Assembly (NCBI GenBank): GCA_963772595.1
Contig: CAVYXZ010000007.1
Location: 1,178,001-1,242,000, forward strand
Direction: 5' to 3'
Source of the DNA: CAVYXZ01 sp963772595
Lineage (GTDB): Bacteria; Chloroflexota; Anaerolineae; Aggregatilineales; Phototrophicaceae
Length of the DNA stretch: 64,000 nt
Shown one piece after another: positions 8,357-17,130 of this stretch. The notes under the pieces are model-generated. The model was not told the origin of the DNA, searched no databases, and worked only from the letters and a program-made list of their open reading frames with translations. Every line of letters begins with the position of its first letter. Position 1 is the stretch's first letter. The position numbers and the translations under genes were made by a program.

Positions 8357-9276
8357 GGCAGCTCCCGCAGGTCCTGATAACCGAGCGCCTGCATCCAGGG
8401 GCAGACGACCATCTCGCCCGACGTATCCGGCAGCGGCACCCCGTCGTCCTGCGGCAGGCCGTTATAGCCGCGCAGATAACCAAAAGGCCCGTCGATCTGC
8501 CCGCGCGCCGCCTCGGAAAGCTCCCGGTCGCCGATGGCAATCGCATGAATGTGGATGGGCGAACCGGGATAGAGTTCGTCCATATCGCGCAGCCAGGCCG
8601 CGAATCCAGCGATTCGCAGCGCGCGCAGCATCAGCGGAATCTCGTCTTCCATCAGGGCAAAGGTACCGCGCTCCCGCACCGAGAGATCGACCGCGCCGCC
8701 GCCGTCATGGGTGCCAAAGCTGGCCGCGACTTCGCCGGGATTATAGCTGCCCTGCACAATGGCATCGCGGAAATCGAAGCTCAGCAAACCCCCGCGCGCT
8801 TGATAGATATTGGTCGCCTGATCGAGCATGGCGAGGCTGCGCTGGTTCAAGCGCGCATAGCCGAAATCGACAATGGTGTAATCGTCCGGCGGCTCCTGGC
8901 AGAAGTCCAGGTCATCCAGGGCGGGATCAACCGGCGCGGTCAGCGCTTCCAGCCAGTAATCACCGCTGCCGCCCTCCGCCGTCCAGCCGGAGACCTCACC
9001 ATACTGTACCTGCCACCACTGGTAACCATCGGCGCAGCGCGGGCCATCGACCACGCGAAAGCGTCCACCGGGCGGGATCGCACCGACGATCTCGGCTTGC
9101 AGACCCGGCGCTTCCCGGATGCGGTTGGCCGTACCGGGACCCGGCTCGACCTGAGCGCGCACGCCCACCTGAAGCCGGACCGGCAGCCGGCAGTCCGCCT
9201 GCGCCTGAACCCCACCAAAGCCGCTCAGCAGGACCAGCAGAACGGCGATCTTAAGCGTCCGTCGAATCACGATCAT
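8353..9276 (-). CDS. secreted SH3b plus M15-like DD-peptidase-fold protein
   Basis: A 307-residue protein with a signal peptide (residues 1-26), an SH3b-like region (about 35-112, with WWQVQYGEVSGWT) and a C-terminal domain with SFGTHDGGGAVDLSV and SPIHIHAIAIGD. The triad His190, Asp197 and His244 resembles the zinc site of M15 / hedgehog-fold D-Ala-D-Ala carboxypeptidases. A role in trimming peptidoglycan stems is likely, with SH3b for wall binding. It overlaps queF upstream by 26 bases and the M23 gene downstream by four, which places three genes in one transcript. Confidence 0.7.
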   Translation of the reverse strand: MIVIRRTLKIAVLLVLLSGFGGVQAQADCRLPVRLQVGVRAQVEPGPGTANRIREAPGLQAEIVGAIPPGGRFRVVDGPRCADGYQWWQVQYGEVSGWTAEGGSGDYWLEALTAPVDPALDDLDFCQEPPDDYTIVDFGYARLNQRSLAMLDQATNIYQARGGLLSFDFRDAIVQGSYNPGEVAASFGTHDGGGAVDLSVRERGTFALMEDEIPLMLRALRIAGFAAWLRDMDELYPGSPIHIHAIAIGDRELSEAARGQIDGPFGYLRGYNGLPQDDGVPLPDTSGEMVVCPWMQALGYQDLRELP

Positions 9277-9649
9277 AACGAGCTTCCACCGTCAGGGCGA
9301 TGCCGCCGCGCACGTTGAACTCAGCCTTAACCTCACACCAGACCGGAACCAGCGCCTCGACCAGATCGTCGAGAATGCGGTTAGTCACATGCTCGTGGAA
9401 GACACCTTCATCCCGGTAGGACCACAGATACAACTTGAGCGACTTCGATTCGACAATACGTTCCGCCGGGACATAGCGAATCGTCAGGGTGGCGAAATCG
9501 GGTTGATTGGTCATCGGGCAGACACAGGTGAACTCGTTGGTCGTCAGTGTGACCACGTAATGCCGTCCGGGGTGTTCATTGGGGAAGGTCTCAAGCTGGC
9601 GCAGTGGTTCACGCACCGTGCTACCCAGAATTGTCAGGCCGTCGGTCAT
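9251..9649 (-). CDS. queF: NADPH-dependent 7-cyano-7-deazaguanine reductase QueF
   Basis: A 132-residue enzyme of the short, B. subtilis-type QueF class that reduces preQ0 to preQ1 in queuosine synthesis. Key features: the nucleophile cysteine in FTCVCPMTNQPDF (Cys44, with Asp51), VESKSLKLYLWSYRDEG, and FHEHVTN, which binds substrate and NADPH. The ATG at 9649 is chosen because a GGAG site precedes it and the family starts here; an upstream extension would add an unrelated tail. No other queuosine gene is in the window. It leads the two cell-wall peptidase genes. Confidence 0.93.
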   Translation of the reverse strand: MTDGLTILGSTVREPLRQLETFPNEHPGRHYVVTLTTNEFTCVCPMTNQPDFATLTIRYVPAERIVESKSLKLYLWSYRDEGVFHEHVTNRILDDLVEALVPVWCEVKAEFNVRGGIALTVEARYDRDSTDA

Positions 9650-9783
9650 AAGGCTTCGCTCCTCACACGCTATGGATTGTTCGCTATTGTAATCACGTTT
9701 GAGCAGAAGGCCATATCGGCTCTGGCCCCATTCTGGTATAGTGGGATTGCTCATTCCCAGCATGATATAGAGGCACACCCCCT

Positions 9784-10170
9784 GTGGACGACGCACAGTT
9801 TCTGTATCACTTCGAGACCGGCACGCTGCATCCCTTCCCGCACCGCGATCACATTCGCATGGCCTGGATTTATTTGCGGCGGGATGGCTGGACTCGCGGC
9901 TACGACTTGATCCGGCTTGGAATCCAGCGCTTTGCGGCGCATCATGGCGTGATCATATATCATGAGACGATCACACGCTTCTGGGCGCATCAGGTGCAGG
10001 TTGCGATTAACGCCGCCCCCGATGTGGACGATTTCGCTATCTTCGAAGCCGCTAACCCCGCTCTATTTGACAAAACGATCATTGAACAATACTACAGCCA
10101 CGACCTGCTGATGTCCGAGGCCGCGCGCTACAACTGGATCGAACCGGACCTGCGCGATTTGCCCCAATGA
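9784..10170 (+). CDS. conserved hypothetical protein with FPHRDHIRMAW motif
   Basis: A 128-residue soluble protein starting at GTG 9784 (VDDAQFLYHFETGTLHPF). It has histidine-rich conserved-looking stretches: FPHRDHIRMAWIYLRRDGW and FAAHHGVIIYHETITRFWA. Similar small proteins occur next to or fused with acetyltransferases in other bacteria, and here a GNAT remnant follows directly. No function is assigned. A TATAGT-like -10 lies near 9737-9742, giving a short leader. Confidence 0.6.
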   Translation: MDDAQFLYHFETGTLHPFPHRDHIRMAWIYLRRDGWTRGYDLIRLGIQRFAAHHGVIIYHETITRFWAHQVQVAINAAPDVDDFAIFEAANPALFDKTIIEQYYSHDLLMSEAARYNWIEPDLRDLPQ

Positions 10171-10401
10171 ATGTTGAAATTCGCGCCGTTGGCCCCCACC
10201 GCACTGGCGCATATCCTCGTCCAGGCGAACGAGTTGGCCTTTCGCGGTCTCATACCGGATCCTCTGCTGGAGTTCAGCGAAGCCGAAAGTGCGGCCAACT
10301 AACTGGCGGGAGACCCTGACGGAGGGGCTGCCCGAACAGGAGGTGATGCTGCTGGTTATCCATCTATTTCAAGACAGGTCAATGATAAAGGGGGAAGTAT
10401 G
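10171..10401 (+). pseudogene. truncated GNAT N-acetyltransferase remnant
   Basis: ATG at 10171 directly follows the stop of the preceding gene. The reading gives ANELAFRGLIPDPLLEFSEA, matching the start of GNAT acetyltransferases (typical pattern AAYRGLVPD..L). It stops at TAA inside AACTAACTGG; removing one copy of AACT restores NWRETLTEGLPEQEVMLLVI, the next expected GNAT segment. It then ends within the start of the methyltransferase gene, so the acetyl-CoA-binding half is missing. This is a broken and truncated gene. Confidence 0.6.
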
Positions 10402-11220
10402 ACCAGATACGCGCGAGCGCCCGACATGGATAGTTGGCTGCGCGATTCACGGATCGCCACACGCGGATTTGCGCATCGCTGGCAGTCTTCAGTCGCAGCG
10501 GGCAACGGGGAAGATGCGTTCATCGAACTACTCGACCAGCATCTTCGGCCTGACGACGATGTGCTTGATCTCGGCTGTGGACATGGCGAACTCACGCTCA
10601 GTCTGGCGGCGCGCTGCCGCAGCATCGTCGGTATCGAGCGAAACCCCGATTATCTCGTGCTGGCCGAGGAACTGGCTGCAGAGCAAAATATGGCGAATGT
10701 TCGCTTTTATCAGGTGAACCTGGCCGGAATTGGGGATGAAGACCGAGTCTTCGCCGGTATCCCCTTAGAAGATGACAGCATCGACCTCTTCGTCAACCGC
10801 CGCGGCCCCCTGTTGCAGCGCTACCTGGATGAAGCGCTGCGGGTGGCTCGCAAGGGAGCGGCCATTGTAGGATTGCATCCTGCTGGGAACGCACCTGCAC
10901 CGATCTGGCGTGATCAATTGCCGGAACCATACCGGGGCGTGTTTCAGGCTCTGCCCTTTGACGAAGTGGCCGGATGGGTAATCGACCCTCTGCACACCGC
11001 TGGCGTTTCGGATTACAGTCTGTGGTGGATAGATGTGCCGGAGTTTATGCGCAGCCCTTATGAATTATATATGCGACTGGGCGGTGCTGCGGCTACCGAC
11101 ACGCCAGAGTACCAGAACGTCGAGCAGCAGTTTGCAGCAATCTTCCAGAAGTATAGCAGGTCACGAGGAATAATCCTGCGGCACCGGCGGCTGCTCTGGC
11201 AAGCCAGGCTGCCGGACTGA
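10399..11220 (+). CDS. class I SAM-dependent methyltransferase
   Basis: A 273-residue soluble protein with SAM motif I VLDLGCGHGELTLSL at about residues 54-68 and the acidic motif IVGIERNPDYLVLAEEL. A later stretch (AKEG-type loop, ALRVARKGAAIVGLHP) fits motif III. Substrate unknown; general resemblance is to small-molecule or rRNA methyltransferases. GGGGGAAG precedes the ATG. It follows the GNAT remnant almost without a gap, so it may inherit that transcript. Confidence 0.8.
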   Translation: MTRYARAPDMDSWLRDSRIATRGFAHRWQSSVAAGNGEDAFIELLDQHLRPDDDVLDLGCGHGELTLSLAARCRSIVGIERNPDYLVLAEELAAEQNMANVRFYQVNLAGIGDEDRVFAGIPLEDDSIDLFVNRRGPLLQRYLDEALRVARKGAAIVGLHPAGNAPAPIWRDQLPEPYRGVFQALPFDEVAGWVIDPLHTAGVSDYSLWWIDVPEFMRSPYELYMRLGGAAATDTPEYQNVEQQFAAIFQKYSRSRGIILRHRRLLWQARLPD

Positions 11221-11234
11221 CAGAGTCCCGTTGG

Positions 11235-12036
11235 TCAGCGAAGCGTTTCGCGCACCGCGGCGGCCATACGTGGGATGTCACGGGCGATGACCGCTGGATC
11301 GCTGCGCCACTCGAACATGGGGCCGATGCCGCCATATTCGCAGGAGACCGCCCAGGGCGCAGGCCAGGCTCCGCTGACGATCTGCCGCATGGCCCAATCG
11401 AACAGCGCCCAATCTTCGTCCGTCATCGGCAGATGATCCTGGCGAAAGCCGGTCGGGTCCAGGCCAACACCGGTCACATGCAGTTCGCGCAGATGGTTGA
11501 GTGGAAGCTGCTCGATATAAGCGTAGACATCTATCCCCAGCGACTCCGCCGAGAGCCGCGCATGAGCCAGATCCAGCAGCAGGCCGCAGCCGCTGCGCTC
11601 CACCGCTGCGCAGACCACGCCCGGATCGCTCGCCAGCCCTGGCTTATCCAGGTAGACATCGGGAAACGGCACGTTCTCCAGAATCACCCGTTCCGCGCCG
11701 AAACGCTCGGTCATTGGCGTCACGTCCTGGAGCATGGTTTCCAGCACCTCGTCCGCGTCTTCCGGGTCGGCCAGGTCGCTGAAGCGCACGCCCAGGTGCG
11801 TATTGACATAGGGCGTCTCGGTCTGCGACTGGAAGGCGGCGACCCCCTCGATCCCGGCTTTCTCGAGGTTATGCTGCCCGGCGATGAATGAAAAGTGAAT
11901 GTAGACCGGGCGCAGCAGCCTGTGCTTCGGCGATCAGGTCCGGCCAGGCGGGACATTTGAACAGGTCGATCTCGATTTGCCCGGCACGCAGCAGATCGGC
12001 GGCCTGGGGCGAGTAGTTGAGCGCGAATCGGGTCAT
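11235..12036 (-). CDS. DUF692-like TIM-barrel protein (possible multinuclear iron oxidase family), frame broken near 11917
   Basis: From ATG 12036 the frame reads MTRFALNYSPQAADLLRAGQ and then breaks near 11917; the second frame continues RPVYIHFSFIAGQHNLEKAG to the stop at 11235. Joined length is about 266 residues. Motifs VILENVPFP, GCGLLLDLAHARLSAES and LRELHVTGVG followed by DHLPM resemble DUF692 (MbnB/TglH-type) proteins, where Glu, Asp and His ligate iron. Family membership is probable, not certain; a sugar-isomerase-like barrel is the alternative. No peptide precursor or partner protein of the DUF692 type is visible nearby. Confidence 0.6.
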
Positions 12037-12155
12037 GAGTGTCTGCCTCGTTGCTTCGCGTCTGGATTGTAGGGGAAAGCGGGGCGCTGAACCAGGGCTA
12101 AAAAGTGAATGGCCGAGTCACATGACCCGGCCATTACAGGGGAGAGGAAAGATCA

Positions 12156-12548
12156 TCACGAGCGAAGAAGCGTAGGTCGTTGTGCACGGATGATCGCTCG
12201 TGCGTCTTCATAAGATTCGGCAAAGCGGATATCCCAGTGAGCAGGTGCATAACGTGAGAATTCCGCGAAAAAAATGTGTAAGTAACGGTCAGCTCCAACA
12301 AAAATTTTCATACCTTCCAGCGGATGTTCGGCCACGTGAACGCCGCGTGCGAAGGGCATCAGCCGGGGCGGGATCAAGCCGCCATGTGTCACGTCAATAA
12401 TGAAATCTATGGGCTGGGTGGCCTCGTCCAGGAAACGACGCTCGGTAAACTTCGCAGCCTTGATGAGATCATCCAGAGTCCAGTGGCCGATGAAGCGCCA
12501 GCGGACAATATGCTGTTCCTGGTCGTCCCATTCCACTTGTATCGCCAT
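12156..12548 (-). CDS. hypothetical ~130-aa protein, family member A
   Basis: A 130-residue protein beginning MAIQVEWDDQEQHIVRWRFI with GGAGG upstream of its ATG. The alternating strand/helix layout (EWDD..H.V...F.GHWTLDDL, then FIIDVTHGG, IFVGADRYL, and ESYEDARAII) resembles small STAS/SpoIIAA-like folds, but this is only pattern-based. Two further members of the same family are at 12585-12981 and 17131-17529. The neighbour upstream is the closest copy and the two are 36 nt apart, so they probably share a transcript. Function unknown. Confidence 0.65.
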   Translation of the reverse strand: MAIQVEWDDQEQHIVRWRFIGHWTLDDLIKAAKFTERRFLDEATQPIDFIIDVTHGGLIPPRLMPFARGVHVAEHPLEGMKIFVGADRYLHIFFAEFSRYAPAHWDIRFAESYEDARAIIRAQRPTLLRS

Positions 12549-12584
12549 AACCGTCCCTTTCCTCCTCGGCAGGTTGGCAAAGCT

Positions 12585-12981
12585 TTACACTCGTTCGACA
12601 ACCGCTCGTGCGTCCTTGATTAACCGCAGCGCATCGTCATAAGTCTCGACAAAATGCAGCGTCCACTGTGGCGGAAAATCGGGTGACATGAACTGCCACA
12701 GCAGCTTCAGGTAATAATCGGCACCGACGATTACATTGATGCCGCCACCGCGAAACGACTGATCGGTATTGCGCATCCGGCGCAGCCCTGACGCGATATT
12801 CATCGGAACCAGGCCCATCTGGTGGACATCCAGGATCAGATTCAGACTGTTCACTATATGCGGCCCGCCGTTTTGTCTCTTTAGCGGCTGCCTGAAGATG
12901 CGACCAGTCCCAGCGACCATCAAAGGTCCAGCAGAGAATTGAATGATCCGTTTCGTCATACCAATCAACCGTGATACCCAT
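12585..12981 (-). CDS. hypothetical ~130-aa protein, family member B, frame broken near 12850
   Basis: ATG at 12981 reads MGITVDWYDETDHSILCWTF and GRWDWSHLQAAAKETKR, matching member A. Near 12850 the frame must shift to continue NLILDVHQMGLVP, INVIVGADYYLKLLW and ETYDDALRLIKDARAVVERV to the stop at 12585. Both parts align with members A and C, so one protein of about 132 residues is intended. Function unknown. Upstream lies a set of evenly spaced GTGAA repeats that could control it. Confidence 0.6.
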
Positions 12982-13067
12982 CACAACACTGGTCTTTCAC
13001 TCACCCTACGCTGCCTCTACTATCCGCCTTCCACCTTGAGGAATCCAAACAAAATACCCCCTGAGCC

Positions 13068-13143
13068 GTGAAAACTTCGTGAAATTTAAGGCCCTTTTTC
13101 GGGACTTTGTAAGGTTGTGAAAAACCCGTGAATCGCCTGTGAA
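13068..13143. promoter_or_regulatory. phased GTGAA direct repeats upstream of family member B
   Basis: GTGAA occurs at 13068, 13079, 13117, 13128 and 13139: two groups with exact 11-bp steps. On the minus strand these read TTCAC, upstream of the gene starting at 12981; TTCAC also occurs at 12996-13000. One-helical-turn direct repeats are a common layout for OmpR/PhoB-type response regulators. No regulator is identified. Confidence 0.4.
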
Positions 13144-13147
13144 AAAG

Positions 13148-14401
13148 CTATGAATTTTTGGTGCTGGGGACCTCTTTGGTGAGGCAGTGGACCGCACCGC
13201 CGCCGTTGATTGCAAGGCGGCAGTCGATGGGGATAATGCTGTAATGTGGCAGCGCCGACTGGTAGATTTGCAGCGCTTTTTCGTCCGCACGCTCGCCATA
13301 GACCGGCACCAGCACCCGGCCATTGACCGTCAGCGCGTTGGTGTAACTGCGCCAGATGGGATATACCGCCCAGTTGTAGTACGGCGGCAAAAACGGCAGT
13401 TCCAGCACGTGATAGGGGATGCCGCGCGCATTGGTCTCCTCGCGCAGCAGGCTGGCCGTCTCCGCCAGACGCTCCATATTGATCGAATCGCCCGCTGCCG
13501 TGACCAGGGCCGTCTCGGCATCGACCAGCTTGAGCAGCAGGTCCACGTGCCCGGTCGCCTCCTCTTGCAGATGCGGTGTGACGATCAGCTTATCGAACTT
13601 GAAGACGCGGTGCAGTGCCTGGGTCATCTCCTTACGGCTAAAGCGCAGCCCCAGCCGTTCGAAGCGGTCGCTCATTATCAGCGTGCCCTGGCCGTCGCTG
13701 AGCAAATTGCCGCCCTCAATGTAGAGCGGAATCTGGCGCGAAGCGATGCCTTCGTAGCCTGCCCAACGCCGGGCCATCGCGTCGTCGGCCTGATGCGGAT
13801 AGTCTGGCTGCGGGTTGTAATGCGCTGAGACCGCCACTGGCTTGCCAGAACCGTTGAGTCCGACAAAGGGGCCGTAATCACGCACCCAGATGTCATCCGT
13901 CGGCAAGTAGACGAAGCGCAGCCGCGATAGATCTACCGTGCCGCGCTGAGTCAGGTAGAGGCGAATGCCGCTGGCCCAGGTCGGACGCGGGACAATGATG
14001 GTCACGTCGGCTACCGGGACGATGGCTTCCACCAGGGCGGCGTGAAAGGCCCACAGCGGCGGATACTGCACCGGCCAGCTCAGGATGACCGAGTCCAGCG
14101 GCTCCCACTGCGCAGGCAGGCGTACCGGCTTCTCCGGCGCATCGGGCAGATCGCTGTCGGCCCGGCTGAGATCGACCGGGTTGGGGTCCGCCTCCAGCAG
14201 ACGGCGTGCCTCGGCCTCGTCGAGATCATCCAGCAAACGCCAGCGGGCCAGGTAGCGGGCCATTTGACGCGGGGTGGCGGGCGGATGATTATCCGTATCC
14301 ACCGGGTAGAAGGGACTGAACGCCAGTTGGAGCAGCGGACGCAGCGGCCCCTGCCTGCGCCACAGCGGATAGGGAATGTAGCCAAAGCGGAAGTCGGTCA
14401 A
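13148..14401 (-). CDS. agmatine deiminase / peptidylarginine deiminase-type family protein
   Basis: A 417-residue cytoplasmic enzyme of the guanidino-group modifying superfamily. Catalytic motifs are intact: IWVRDYGPF (Asp175), YIEGGNLLSDGQG, GHVDL (His285, Asp287) and INGGGAVHCLTKEVP with nucleophile Cys406. The family hydrolyses agmatine to N-carbamoylputrescine, but bacterial relatives also act on peptidyl-arginine or other guanidines. An extra ~90 residues precede the catalytic core, unlike standard AguA, so the substrate is less certain. No AguB amidase is nearby. The gene follows a membrane protein gene on the same strand with a 63-nt gap. Confidence 0.82.
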   Translation of the reverse strand: MTDFRFGYIPYPLWRRQGPLRPLLQLAFSPFYPVDTDNHPPATPRQMARYLARWRLLDDLDEAEARRLLEADPNPVDLSRADSDLPDAPEKPVRLPAQWEPLDSVILSWPVQYPPLWAFHAALVEAIVPVADVTIIVPRPTWASGIRLYLTQRGTVDLSRLRFVYLPTDDIWVRDYGPFVGLNGSGKPVAVSAHYNPQPDYPHQADDAMARRWAGYEGIASRQIPLYIEGGNLLSDGQGTLIMSDRFERLGLRFSRKEMTQALHRVFKFDKLIVTPHLQEEATGHVDLLLKLVDAETALVTAAGDSINMERLAETASLLREETNARGIPYHVLELPFLPPYYNWAVYPIWRSYTNALTVNGRVLVPVYGERADEKALQIYQSALPHYSIIPIDCRLAINGGGAVHCLTKEVPSTKNS

Positions 14402-14464
14402 GGTCGATCCAGTGCGATGAAGCTCACATGCGCCGGGCAGAGCGGAACTGGACCAGCATTCCGG

Positions 14465-14995
14465 TCAGCGGCCAGCAGCAGCCAGGCGATGCTCATAATC
14501 GGTAGTGGGCTGCTGGACGAGGTCGAACTGGCGCGTCGTGTACAGCGTCACCAGGTCCTCGCCGTAGAGGAACATGCGCGCCCCGGTCACGATGGCCGAG
14601 GCCCCCAGCAGCGCGGTCAGGACGATGACAATCGGACGGCGCAGGAACAGCGCCAGCAGGCCAAAGATCACGCCGCCGATCAATCCGGCAGGCAGCGTAC
14701 TCTCCGGGTAGTTGAGAGTCAGCATCACGCCCGCTCCCAGCACAAAGCCCGCCCCAGCCCCGATCAGAAACAGACCGACGCGAAAAGCGAACAGGATCAG
14801 CAGCGGCCCGATGACCGCGCCAATCAGCGCCGCGATCAGCACAACGATGGGGGCTGCCTGCGAGGTCAGCGACAGGGCCAGCCCTGCGCCGAAGATCACG
14901 CCCCACAGGCCCAGGATCAGCCGCTGGTAGTGATAGCCGAAAAAACAGTTGACCGCGCCGAAAGCCGCGATCAGAATGCCCGCAATGGCCGTCAT
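14465..14995 (-). CDS. multi-pass membrane protein, TMEM198/DUF4203-like
   Basis: A 176-residue protein starting MTAIAGILIAAFGAVNC, the ATG being preceded by GGAAGGAG. About seven short hydrophobic segments rich in Gly and Ala follow (for example ILGLWGVIFGAGLALSL and AGAGFVLGAGVMLTL), the style of DUF4203/TMEM198 proteins. The last 40 residues are soluble. Function unknown. It lies upstream of the deiminase gene and may be co-transcribed with it. Confidence 0.65.
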   Translation of the reverse strand: MTAIAGILIAAFGAVNCFFGYHYQRLILGLWGVIFGAGLALSLTSQAAPIVVLIAALIGAVIGPLLILFAFRVGLFLIGAGAGFVLGAGVMLTLNYPESTLPAGLIGGVIFGLLALFLRRPIVIVLTALLGASAIVTGARMFLYGEDLVTLYTTRQFDLVQQPTTDYEHRLAAAGR

Positions 14996-15220
14996 ACGCT
15001 CGCTCCTTCCAGCAGTCATGATACATCAGGGCGTGGGTTTTGGGGAACTGTGAGCAATAGGCTATGATAGGAGTGGTCGATAGTCAAAGTCAAACGAGAA
15101 GACCAATGACAGAGCGTTCGACTACACAGACTATTGACTGAAGACTTTGCCCGTGCAATAAGCAAATAGCTAAGGGCTAACAGCCGTAGATATTTCTTAG
15201 ACCTCAAGGAGTCCTTCCCC

Positions 15221-16061
15221 ATGTCCCGCGATGAGTTACAGCGTGCCTACGACCTGATTAAAGCGGGCGAGGGCCGCCAGGCTGAGACGCTGCTGCAACC
15301 GATTGTGGCAGAGGACCCGGATAACGTGCAGGCCTGGTGGCTGCTGGCGAATGCGGTAGACAACCCCATCCGCAAACGCTCGGCGCTGCGGCAGGTGCTG
15401 CGTTTGCAGCCGGATCATGCCCGTGCCCAGGCGATGATGGCTCAACTGGAGGAGCCGGTTGACGAGACTCAGTTTGATTTCGACGAGCCGGACCCCGGCC
15501 CAGCCTTCTCAGGCGGCGGCCAGCGGGTGGTCGTCACCAAACCGAAGCGCCAGAATTGCAGTTGTCTGGTGATCTTGCTGGTCTTCATCCTCGGCACCTG
15601 TGGGCTGTGTACCCTCAGCACTGGTCGTACTGGGCGGCAGCCTCGGTTCCGACATCATCCAGGCGATTAACGACCCGGAGGTCCGCGCGGCCTTCGCACA
15701 GATTATACAATTTCGGCTATGTGACGCTGCCCGCCGATCTCGACCGGCGCGGCAGCATCGAACCGGGCAGACGGTAACGGCAGCGTCACGCCCGGCGAGA
15801 TCAGGCATGGACCTTTAGCGGCATCCAGCGGTGACAACTACAGCATCACGCTGCGCACGCAAAACGAGAATCTCGTCGCCGTGGTCTTCCTTTACGGCCC
15901 GGACAGCAGCTTTCAGGGATTTGGCATTCAGTGCAGGCAGCGGGCAGAATTTGGCGACAATCGACCAGGCGATTTCGTCCAGCGGCCAGTACACCATCGT
16001 CGTCACCGGCTTCGGCCAGAGCGGCGGCAGCTATACATTGACCCTGGACCGCCAGGGCTGA
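15221..16061 (+). pseudogene. TPR-membrane-PPC-like protein gene with multiple frame breaks
   Basis: ATG 15221 (after AAGGAG) starts a tetratricopeptide-like region (LLQPIVAEDPDNVQAWWLLA, LRLQPDHARAQAMM) and a membrane segment (CLVILLVFILGTCGLC). Beyond about 15615 the continuation can be followed only by changing frame repeatedly: ALVVLGGSLGSDIIQAINDP, then FGYVTLPADLDRRGSIEPG, SVTPGEI, NYSITLRTQNENLVAVVFLY and finally QYTIVVTGFGQSGGSYTLTL to a stop at 16061. The end is a PPC-like beta domain. At least five breaks in 450 nt point to decay or a poor-quality stretch. The domain order TPR-membrane-beta domain suggests an outward-facing envelope protein. Confidence 0.6.
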
Positions 16062-16081
16062 AGAGTTAAGGAGTGACATAT

Positions 16082-16587
16082 ATGGACGTTTGGGACTGCG
16101 ATTCGCAGATAAACGGGCGGTGCGGCAGTTCAAGGCCGAGCCGCTGAAGGACGATCATATCCAGCGCATTCTGGATGCCGCGCGGCGCTCGCAAAGCTCC
16201 AAGAACGGCCAGCCCTGGCAGTTCGTCGCCGTGCAGGACCGCGAGACTCTACAGGGGATTGGCAAAGATAACCTGCATCACGTGGCCGGGGCAGCCCTCT
16301 GTGTGGTGATCCTCATCCCGGCAGACAACGACCGCACGGTCTACAATTTCTTCGACATCGGCCAGAGCGCCGCCTACATGCAGCTTGCCGCCCTGGAACT
16401 GGGCATAGGCTCCTGCCTGGGGACGATTTATGATCCAGAAGCAGTGCGCGACCTGCTGGGATTCCCGGCAGAGTGGCAGGCGCGGATGCTGCTGTCCTTT
16501 GGCTATCCGCCGGATGACTATGCGCCGACCTTCAAAGCGGGCAAGCGTAAAAACTTCGACTCGGTGGTTCACTGGGACCACTGGTAA
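16082..16587 (+). CDS. nitroreductase family protein 1, one base missing near the start
   Basis: AAGGAG precedes ATG 16082, but that frame closes early. Adding one T in GTTTGG (16088-16092) would give MDVLGLRFADKRAVRQFK and lead into the long frame to 16587. The protein (about 168 residues) has the FMN-site arginines and RSQSSKNGQPWQFVAVQD, plus DIGQSAAYMQLAALELGIGSC typical of FMN-dependent nitroreductases that use NAD(P)H. It is a tandem paralogue of the next gene, 14 nt away. The electron acceptor is unknown. Confidence 0.8.
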
Positions 16588-16601
16588 CAAAGGAGATTCT
16601 A

Positions 16602-17111
16602 ATGGAAGTTCTTGAAGCGGTGCGGTCCAAGCACGCCCTGCGCGAATTTGCGGATCGCCCTGTGCCGGAAGACGACATTCGCGCCATTCTCAACGCCGGG
16701 CGGCGCGCGCAAAGCTGGTACAACAAACAGACCTGGCGCTTCATCGTCGTCCAGGACGCTGCCATGAAGCAGAAGCTCTCGACCTCCGGGCGCAGCACGA
16801 AGCACGCCGCCGGAGCCGCCTTCGTCATCGTCCTGTGCATTCCGCAGGAAAACGACCTGACGCTGTGGAATTACTTCGACCTGGGCCAGAGCGCCAGCTA
16901 TCTACAGCTTGCCGCACACAGCCTGGGGGTTGGCTCCAGCCTGGGGACCATCTACGAGCCGGACAAGGTGCGCGAATGGCTGGGGATCGACCCGGACTGG
17001 TGGTCGCCGCTGCTGCTCTCGATGGGCTATCCGAAAGACCAGGAGCCGCATAAACCCAAAGCCGGGGGCCGCCTGCCCTTCGACGAGGTGGTGCATTGGG
17101 GGAAATGGTAA
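16602..17111 (+). CDS. nitroreductase family protein 2
   Basis: A 169-residue FMN-dependent oxidoreductase starting MEVLEAVRSKHALREFADRP with AAGGAG upstream. FMN-binding segments are intact: RRAQSWYNKQTWRFIVVQD and DLGQSASYLQLAAHSLGVGS, with YPKDQEPHKPKAGGRLPFDE near the end. It is roughly 45% identical by eye to the preceding gene and clearly arose by tandem duplication. Such enzymes reduce nitro compounds, quinones or flavins; the two may form a heterodimer or differ in substrate. Confidence 0.85.
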   Translation: MEVLEAVRSKHALREFADRPVPEDDIRAILNAGRRAQSWYNKQTWRFIVVQDAAMKQKLSTSGRSTKHAAGAAFVIVLCIPQENDLTLWNYFDLGQSASYLQLAAHSLGVGSSLGTIYEPDKVREWLGIDPDWWSPLLLSMGYPKDQEPHKPKAGGRLPFDEVVHWGKW

Positions 17112-17130
17112 TCTCTGCCGGTATCCATTC

